From an uncultured Bacteroidia bacterium (GTDB taxonomy: Bacteria > Bacteroidota > Bacteroidia > Bacteroidales > UBA932), in assembly GCA_902778855.1 (NCBI GenBank), contig CACYZM010000016.1, positions 1 through 41,105 on the forward strand: 41,105 nt of DNA, given 5' to 3'. The notes under the pieces are model-generated. The model did no database searches. It was not told the DNA's origin and saw only the letters and a program-made list of their open reading frames with translations. Below, piece after piece: positions 36,199 through 41,105 of the stretch (position 1 is its first letter; each line of letters starts with the position of its first letter). Both the position numbers and the translations under genes were made by a program.

Positions 36199-38265
36199 TA
36201 CATTTTCGGGCAATAATCCCAGTTTTTCGAGCAGGGCGTCGGGTTCGGGGTCCCGGCCGCGGAAATTGCGGTAGAGGACGTCGGCATCGACGCTGCCGCC
36301 TTTCGAGAGCAGCTCGCGCCGGAAAACACCGGCGGCGTCGGCGCTGAAGATGCCGCGCTCCTTGAAAAAGGCGAACGCGTCGGCCTCCAGGACCTCCGCC
36401 CACTTGTAGGAATAATAGCCGGCCGCATAGCCACCCGAGAAGATATGGTTGAACGACGGGGAGAACGCGAAGCCGGGAACCAGCGGCAGCGTGGCTGCGG
36501 GCTGAAGCCGTTCTTGTTCGAAGGCCACGACATCGGCGGCTTCCATCCCCTGCAGGGCCGCCATTTCCTGCGTGGTATGCCAGGCCATGTCGACGAGGCC
36601 GAACTGGAGCTGACGCACCTGGGCGTAGCCGGCCAGGAAGTTGCGGGCGGCCACGATCCGGTCGATATAGGCCTGCGGAATGACCTCGCCGGTCTGCCAG
36701 TGGCGGGCGAAGGTCTGCAGGAAATCGGGCTCGTAGGCCCAGTTCTCCATCAGTTGGGAAGGCAGCTCCACGAAGTCGCGCACGACGTTCGTCCCCGTAA
36801 GCGACTTGTACCGGCCTTCGGCCAGCATCCCGTGCAGGGCGTGGCCGAATTCGTGCAGCAGGGTGGTCACTTCGTCGAAGGTCAGCAGCGACGGCCGGTC
36901 GGCGGTCGGCTTGCTGAAGTTGGTCACGATCGAGACGAACGGGCGCTCTTCCACGCCGCCGCGGCGGGTCAATTCACGGAACGAAGTCATCCACGCCCCG
37001 CCCCGCTTGCTCTCGCGGGGATAGTAATCCATATACAGGAGGGCCATGAACCTTCCCGAAGCTTCCGTCACTTCAAAGACCCGGACGTCGGAATGGTAGC
37101 GCGGCAAGTCCTCCCGGGGCTGGAACCGGAGGCTGTAGAGCCGGCCGGCCAGGTCAAAGACGGCCGCCTGCACCGCATCCAGCCGGAAGTAGGGCTTGAG
37201 TTGCTCCTCGTCGAGCGCATAGTGCTCCTTCCGGTATTTTTCCGACCAGAAACTGAAGTCCCAGGGCATCAGTTCTTCCTCGAACCCGTTCTCCCGGGCG
37301 AAAGCTGCGATGGCGGCCACCTCACGCCGGGCGGCGGGCAGCGAAGCGGCCATCAGCCGGTCGAGGAACGAGGCGACGGTTTCGGGTTTGCGGGCCATAC
37401 GCTCTTCCAGGGCGTAGGCGGCATAGGTTGGATAGCCGAGCAGCTGCGCCTTTTCGGTGCGCAGGGTCACGATCTTGCGGAGGATTCCGGCATTGTCGAG
37501 GTCGCCGCCGATGCATTTGCCGTTATAGGCCCGCCACATCCGCTCGCGCAGGGAGCGGCAGCGGCTGAACTTCAGGAAAGGCCCGTAACTGGGCTGGTTG
37601 AGCGTGAAGGTCCAGCCCGATTCTCCGCGGGACGCCGCTTCCGCGGCCGCCATATCGCGGACGTAGGCAGGCAGGCCTTCCAGCTGGGATTCTTCGGTCA
37701 GGTGCAGCGTGAAGGCGTTGGTGGCGGCCAGGACGTTCTGCCCGAACTTGAGGGTGGCCAGGGACAGTTCTTCGGAGATCTTCGCAAAGCGTTCCTTCTT
37801 TTCGGGCGGCAGGTTCGCGCCCTGGCGGACGAACGATTTCCAGGTCTCTTCCAGCAGTTTGGCGGCTTCCGTGTCAAGCGTGTATTCCGCCCGGTGCTCC
37901 CACACGGCCTTGACCCGGGCAAAGAGCTTCTCGTCGAGCAGGACCGACATGCTGTACTGCGTCAGCAGCGGCGAAACCTCTTCGGCGATGCGGTCCAGTT
38001 CGGGGTTCGTACAGGCCTCGATCAGATTGAAGAAGATGCCTTCGATGCGGTCGAGATCGCCGGCGGCCAGCTCCAGCGCCTCCACCGTATTGGCGAAGGT
38101 CGGCGGCTCAGGATTGTCGGTAATCGCCCGGATTTCGGCGCGGGCGTGGGCGATGGCTTCCCGGAAGGCGGGCAGATAATCATCGTCGCGGATTTCCTGA
38201 AAGACCGGAGCCCCGTAGGGAAGCGGGGACGGGGTCAGCAGCGGATTGGGTCGTGTCTCTGGCAT
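36196..38265 (-). CDS. M3 family zinc metallopeptidase (oligopeptidase A / dipeptidyl carboxypeptidase type)
   Basis: 689 residues from the ATG at 38265 (MPETRPNPLLTPSPLPYGAP); the longer frame upstream is the out-of-frame zinc-ribbon gene. The zinc site HEFGHALH is at about 471-478 in TFDEVTTLLHEFGHALHGML, with the downstream GYAAGYYSYKWAEVLEADAF region that shapes the active site. Length and pattern fit Dcp/PrlC-like enzymes, which break down short peptides. No signal peptide is visible, so it is probably cytoplasmic. The start lies inside the 3' end of the zinc-ribbon gene (86-base overlap). Confidence 0.93.
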   Translation of the reverse strand: MPETRPNPLLTPSPLPYGAPVFQEIRDDDYLPAFREAIAHARAEIRAITDNPEPPTFANTVEALELAAGDLDRIEGIFFNLIEACTNPELDRIAEEVSPLLTQYSMSVLLDEKLFARVKAVWEHRAEYTLDTEAAKLLEETWKSFVRQGANLPPEKKERFAKISEELSLATLKFGQNVLAATNAFTLHLTEESQLEGLPAYVRDMAAAEAASRGESGWTFTLNQPSYGPFLKFSRCRSLRERMWRAYNGKCIGGDLDNAGILRKIVTLRTEKAQLLGYPTYAAYALEERMARKPETVASFLDRLMAASLPAARREVAAIAAFARENGFEEELMPWDFSFWSEKYRKEHYALDEEQLKPYFRLDAVQAAVFDLAGRLYSLRFQPREDLPRYHSDVRVFEVTEASGRFMALLYMDYYPRESKRGGAWMTSFRELTRRGGVEERPFVSIVTNFSKPTADRPSLLTFDEVTTLLHEFGHALHGMLAEGRYKSLTGTNVVRDFVELPSQLMENWAYEPDFLQTFARHWQTGEVIPQAYIDRIVAARNFLAGYAQVRQLQFGLVDMAWHTTQEMAALQGMEAADVVAFEQERLQPAATLPLVPGFAFSPSFNHIFSGGYAAGYYSYKWAEVLEADAFAFFKERGIFSADAAGVFRRELLSKGGSVDADVLYRNFRGRDPEPDALLEKLGLLPENV

Positions 38266-38650
38266 GGTCGTTTGGATTGGGGGTGTAAAGATACGCATTA
38301 TTCCGGCAGACGCTCTCGGCAATCCGGACGATCCCCCGCCGGGAAATCCAATAGATGCAGTTATAACACCAGTACAGGCGATGCGGGAACCGCCACTGCG
38401 TCGCCGTATAGACGCCGAAATTGAATTGCTGGGCGGCGAGTTCAGCGCTGGGCAGCCGCGTGCGGCCCTGGCGAAGCTGGGCCGAGAGGATCTTCCAGTT
38501 GGCCGCCAGGATGCGGTTGACTTCGCGCAACGCCTTTTCATCCTGCCGGCGCAACTCGTTGTGATAGTCCGTCCGGCAGGCGTCGCTGCAGAATTTGCGG
38601 TCGACGCGCCCGCGCAGCGGCGCGCCACATCGGATGCATCGTCGTTCCAT
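38180..38650 (-). CDS. Small zinc-ribbon protein of unknown function
   Basis: 156 residues from the ATG at 38650 (MERRCIRCGAPLRGRVDRKF). The ATG at 38668 is unlikely because a -7 box overlaps it. The N terminus has two Cys pairs (CIRC at 5-8, CSDAC at 21-25), then a basic helical part (EVNRILAANWKIL), and FGVYTATQWRFPHRLYWCYNCIYW. This resembles a Bacteroidota family of about 120 residues beginning with a Cys-rich knuckle and GRVDKKFCSDACR. The last about 30 residues run into the peptidase gene in another frame and look like read-on, perhaps after loss of an earlier stop. Confidence 0.72.
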   Translation of the reverse strand: MERRCIRCGAPLRGRVDRKFCSDACRTDYHNELRRQDEKALREVNRILAANWKILSAQLRQGRTRLPSAELAAQQFNFGVYTATQWRFPHRLYWCYNCIYWISRRGIVRIAESVCRNNAYLYTPNPNDHARDTTQSAADPVPASLRGSGLSGNPRR

Positions 38651-38667
38651 AGTCCTTCGCTTTTCCA

Positions 38668-38675
38668 CAAAGATA
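38668..38675 (-). promoter_or_regulatory. -7 box TATCTTTG of the zinc-ribbon gene
   Basis: Exact TAnnTTTG on the minus strand, 17 bases before the ATG at 38650. It supports that start and may drive the zinc-ribbon and M3 peptidase genes together. Confidence 0.55.
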
Positions 38676-38769
38676 AGGCATCGTCAGACCGAGAAAAAAC
38701 TCGGTTGAAAGATTTACCGATTCTCGGGAAAAGCGGCGAAAATCCAATCTTTTCCGGGGCGCGCTTATC

Positions 38770-38781
38770 CGTTTATAAACG
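38770..38781. promoter_or_regulatory. Perfect 12-bp palindrome CGTTTATAAACG upstream of the broken ssb
   Basis: Lies about 80 bases before the ssb start and about 50 before a near -7 box (TTACTTTG at about 38823-38830). A dyad here could be an operator, but only one copy is visible. The rest of 38676-38859 holds a small hairpin (ACCGAG/CTCGGT, 38688-38705) and nothing else I can name. Confidence 0.3.
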
Positions 38782-38859
38782 TTTCTATCCATTTAGCGGC
38801 TGGTTATCGCCTTCATCGTCCATTTACTTTGCATCCCAAACGATAAACACACAAGCGTT

Positions 38860-39167
38860 ATGATCGAAACTGAATTTTTGAACCGAGTAGAACTCCGGGG
38901 CCGTGTGGGACACGACCCGCGGATTACCAGCGTGGGAGATTCGCAGGTCGCGCGGAACTCCGGGAAGAGACCACCTGGCACAACATCACGGCCTGGGCCG
39001 GCCGGAACATCATGGACTTCAAGGATATCCGGAAAGGATGCTTCGTCAGCGTGGTCGGCCGCCTGCGCAACAACAAATACGTGGGCAACGACGGCAACGA
39101 GCGCTACGTTGTCGAAGTGGTAGCCGGCAGATTGCAACCGTATGCGCCGGCCGAACGGGCAGTCTGA
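38860..39167 (+). pseudogene. ssb: Single-stranded DNA-binding protein, broken by an internal deletion and frameshift
   Basis: The first part, MIETEFLNRVELRGRVGHDP through VGDSQVAR, is the start of a short Bacteroidota SSB (OB fold). After about base 38960 the matching sequence continues in another frame as REETTWHNITAWAGRN, then IRKGCFVSVVGRLRNNKYVG, ending LQPYAPAERAV with TGA at 39165-39167. About 15-17 residues that normally join VAR to ETTWHN (the FSVATNYAY-like strand) are missing, so the lesion is a deletion of 3n+1 bases, not a single base slip. The frame continuing from the start ends at 39123 as unrelated peptide. A natural mutation seems likely; a read or assembly error is possible. 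Confidence 0.75.
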
Positions 39168-39183
39168 AAGGAATGGGGTATCG

Positions 39184-39209
39184 GGCCTGCCGGGAAAGCC
39201 CGGCGGGCC
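39184..39209. terminator. Hairpin between the broken ssb and the M48 gene
   Basis: GGCCTGCCGGG and CCCGGCGGGCC pair over 11 positions (one T-G) with loop AAAG. It lacks a T-run on either side, so it may be a weak or Rho-assisted terminator for both convergent genes. Confidence 0.45.
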
Positions 39210-39214
39210 GGTGC

Positions 39215-40000
39215 CTACTTCTTGCCGTAGGCTTCAGCGGCGGCCTTCATTCGCGCGGCGCGCTCCTGCGTGGCCGGGTGCGAAGAGAAGGCGGTCTGGG
39301 TGCCGGAAGGACGGTCGGCCGACTCGCCGTTAAGCTTCAGCAGCTTCATCAGGGAGTTGTACATACTGTAGGGGCTGTATCCCTGATCGATGGCGAACTG
39401 GAATCCGTGTTCGTCGGCCGCAAACTCCTGCTTCTGGGAGTACTGGGCGTTGAGATAGGACTGGGCGATGTCGCCGAGAACACTGGTGGAGAGCTGGCCG
39501 ATGACGCTGCCTGTGGAACCCAGGGCGATGCGCGCCGCATAGGCCATATAGGTCTTCTTCATGGCGTTCTTGGTATCCTTGTGGACCACGTGGCCGATTT
39601 CGTGGCCGATGACGGCCATCAGTTCGGCATCGTCCATCGCATCCATCAGGCCGGAATACACGCGGATGGATCCGTCACCGCAGGCGAAGGCGTTGATTTC
39701 TTTCGTCCGGTAAACCTTCAGATTGATCGGCATGCCGTCGACGGTCTTGATTTTCGACATCAGTTTCCGCAGGCGGGCGTCATAGGCGCCGCGGTCCACC
39801 GTATTGATCGAGTCCATATAAGCGACCGACTGGGCGCTGAGCTGGGCAATCTGCTCATCGGAGATGGACAAGGCCGTCATCGCGGTATTGGCCGCCGTGG
39901 CGAGAGCCGCGGGATCCATATTGGAAAGACCGTTGGCGAGAATGCCGCATCCGGACAGCAGCATGGACGCAACCAGCAGGGCGAAGAATGATTTTTTCAT
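39215..40000 (-). CDS. M48 family metallopeptidase, lipoprotein
   Basis: 261 residues from the ATG at 40000, chosen because MKKSFFALLVASMLLSGC is a lipoprotein signal with Cys at 18. The zinc motif HEIGH is at 133-137 (VIGHEIGHVVHKDTKNAMKK) and the third ligand Glu is in FAADEHGFQFAIDQGY. This is the Oma1/YcaL/LoiP-like branch of M48, envelope proteases for quality control. No TPR repeats, so not BepA. A minus-strand TAAATTTG box (40022-40029) lies 21 bases upstream, in the end of the radical SAM gene. Confidence 0.92.
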   Translation of the reverse strand: MKKSFFALLVASMLLSGCGILANGLSNMDPAALATAANTAMTALSISDEQIAQLSAQSVAYMDSINTVDRGAYDARLRKLMSKIKTVDGMPINLKVYRTKEINAFACGDGSIRVYSGLMDAMDDAELMAVIGHEIGHVVHKDTKNAMKKTYMAYAARIALGSTGSVIGQLSTSVLGDIAQSYLNAQYSQKQEFAADEHGFQFAIDQGYSPYSMYNSLMKLLKLNGESADRPSGTQTAFSSHPATQERAARMKAAAEAYGKK

Positions 40001-40021
40001 GGTCTGAAGGTTATTAACTTT

Positions 40022-40029
40022 CAAATTTA
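40022..40029 (-). promoter_or_regulatory. -7 box TAAATTTG of the M48 gene
   Basis: Exact TAnnTTTG on the minus strand, 21 bases before the ATG at 40000; it lies in the gap just after the radical SAM stop. No good -33 element was found. Confidence 0.55.
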
Positions 40030-40041
40030 CAAAAAAATCAA

Positions 40042-41105
40042 TTACAACGTTTTTCTGTAGTGACAATTAATCACTTCGGCACAGTCGCCATGCCAGTTGT
40101 GCATCCCGTTGCCCAGGCAGTCGCGCCAGACCGGGCAGTCGGCGCAACGGCCGCGGCAGGCCCAGTCGCGGTTGCGGAACGGCTCGAAGCGGGTCTGCCA
40201 GACTTCCCACAGGCTGTCCTGATAGATGTTTCCCTGTGAAAACCGGTCCCGGTCGATGTTCGGGCAGCCGCAGATCCGGCCGTCGATGAGCACCGAAGCG
40301 ATGTTGACGCCAGCCCGGCAGAAGAAAGGAGTCTGGCGGACCTTCCGCTCATAGCGGCCCAGGTACCCTTCGCAACTGAAGGTCACGTTCATCGGGCGCG
40401 GCCCTTCCTTCACGGCCGCAGCCGCCTCGCGTTTGGCCTGGATGAAGTCCATCAACTGTTTGAATTCCGCATCGGTCAGGTGCATATCCGGATCGTCCTT
40501 GGCCCGGCCGATGGGGATGATCGTGAAAATGCGCCATTGCCGGACGCCGAGCGACTGCAACCTGTCGTGCAGGGCATCCAGTTGCCCGATGCTGCGACGG
40601 TTGATGCAACTCACCACGTCGAAATTGAGGCAGGGTTCTTTCGCGGCGATGGCGATGGCCCGTTCCGCGCGCCCGAAGGCGCCGGTGCGGCCCCGCATCC
40701 AGTCGTGATTCTCCCCCAGCCCATCGAGGCTGATGGTCAGCGCGCCCATCCCGGCGCCCATCAGTTTGCGGTGCATCGCCTCGTCGTAAAACCAGCCGTT
40801 AGAGACCATGCTCCAATGCACCCCGTGCTGGCGGATGGCACGCCCCACCTCAGCGATATCGGGGCGCAATAGCGGCTCGCCTCCGGTAAGGACAACCGTG
40901 AATTCCGGTGGACGCTCCTTCACCGGAATGGTGTCGAGCGCCTTCAGGAAATCGCCGAGCGGCATATCGATGTCTTCACTCGCCGCCATACAATCACTGC
41001 CGCAGTGGCGGCAGTGAAGATTGCAGCGCGTGGTGCACTCCCAGAACAGATAGTTCAGTTCGTGGACCTTCGTCTCATTGGCCCGGAACAACCGGAAAAG
41101 CGCGT
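40042..41105 (-). CDS. Radical SAM protein with SPASM-like C-terminal Cys region (5' end outside window)
   Basis: At least 354 codons; the frame stays open to the window edge, so the true start is outside. The TTG at 41091 is not a likely start, since related proteins have a basic stretch before NETKVHELNYLFWECT. The cluster motif CNLHCRHC (Cys 23, 27 and 30 counted from that TTG) binds the 4Fe-4S used to split S-adenosylmethionine, with VVLTGGEPLLRPD following. The C-terminal part (CGCPNIDRDRFSQGNIY, CRGRCADCPVWRDCLGNGMHNW) looks like a SPASM-type region holding extra clusters, as in peptide-modifying enzymes. No precursor peptide gene is seen downstream. Confidence 0.85.
   Translation of the reverse strand, partial: ALFRLFRANETKVHELNYLFWECTTRCNLHCRHCGSDCMAASEDIDMPLGDFLKALDTIPVKERPPEFTVVLTGGEPLLRPDIAEVGRAIRQHGVHWSMVSNGWFYDEAMHRKLMGAGMGALTISLDGLGENHDWMRGRTGAFGRAERAIAIAAKEPCLNFDVVSCINRRSIGQLDALHDRLQSLGVRQWRIFTIIPIGRAKDDPDMHLTDAEFKQLMDFIQAKREAAAAVKEGPRPMNVTFSCEGYLGRYERKVRQTPFFCRAGVNIASVLIDGRICGCPNIDRDRFSQGNIYQDSLWEVWQTRFEPFRNRDWACRGRCADCPVWRDCLGNGMHNWHGDCAEVINCHYRKTL

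Overview
The window looks like a chromosomal housekeeping segment from a GC-rich member of the Bacteroidales (Bacteroidota). Evidence: Bacteroidota-restricted families (DUF3078, DUF4837, an S16 with a long Ala/Glu/Lys tail, an archaeal-type ProS), -7 boxes of the form TAnnTTTG before many genes, A-rich leaders mostly without Shine-Dalgarno sequences, and a tRNA-Glu of the usual Bacteroidota form. The species cannot be named from the sequence. No rRNA, CRISPR array, prophage or complete insertion sequence was seen, and no gene-free stretch exceeds about 210 bases.

Layout. 1-440 (+): the tail of a probable TonB-dependent receptor and a small periplasmic HMA protein. 412-4161 (-): proS, a DUF3078 outer-membrane protein and tilS. 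4291-6830 (+): a Tyr/Trp/Gly-rich lipoprotein and a FadL-like channel. 6827-10071 (-): lpxD-lpxC-lpxA and a WbqC-like gene, tightly overlapped. 10184-15865 (+): a shortened rimP, nusA, infB, purB. 16001-16705 (-): a lipoprotein cyclophilin. 16776-21149 (+): a flippase, dut, murF, then rpsP-rimM. 21281-23617 (-): a phosphohexomutase, def, ruvX. 23640-27988 (+): an M23-like protein, dxr, rseP, a DUF4837 lipoprotein. 28055-30478 (+): tRNA-Glu, rpsT, radC, a LolA-like protein, upp. 30484-31809 (-): miaB. 31878-34668 (+): an LEA-like lipoprotein, a SPOR protein, rpoN, an OsmC protein. 34687-38650 (-): cysS, an M3 peptidase, a zinc-ribbon protein. 38860-39167 (+): a broken ssb. 39215-41105 (-): an M48 lipoprotein and a radical SAM protein cut by the window edge.

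Main themes are envelope building (lipid A, peptidoglycan, isoprenoid precursors, lipoprotein and outer-membrane proteins) and translation (IF-2, NusA, S16, S20, RimM, ProS, CysS, TilS, MiaB, Def, tRNA-Glu).

The most interesting signal is a pair of nearly identical elements of about 110 bp, one after purB and one after the phosphohexomutase gene, in opposite orientations 5.2 kb apart. Each carries a sigma-54 type -24/-12 promoter (perfect in one, one -12 base changed in the other). It is followed by about 75-82 nt with two copies of TAGGTTAA and then a hairpin terminator whose stem sequence differs between copies while its pairing is kept. I read them as a candidate two-copy family of sigma-54-dependent small RNAs; rpoN lies in the same window. 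Other notable points are a palindromic repeat inserted in frame in the WbqC-like gene, a RimP reduced to its N-terminal domain, an LpxC without the FabZ fusion usual in the phylum, and an ssb gene broken by an out-of-frame deletion.
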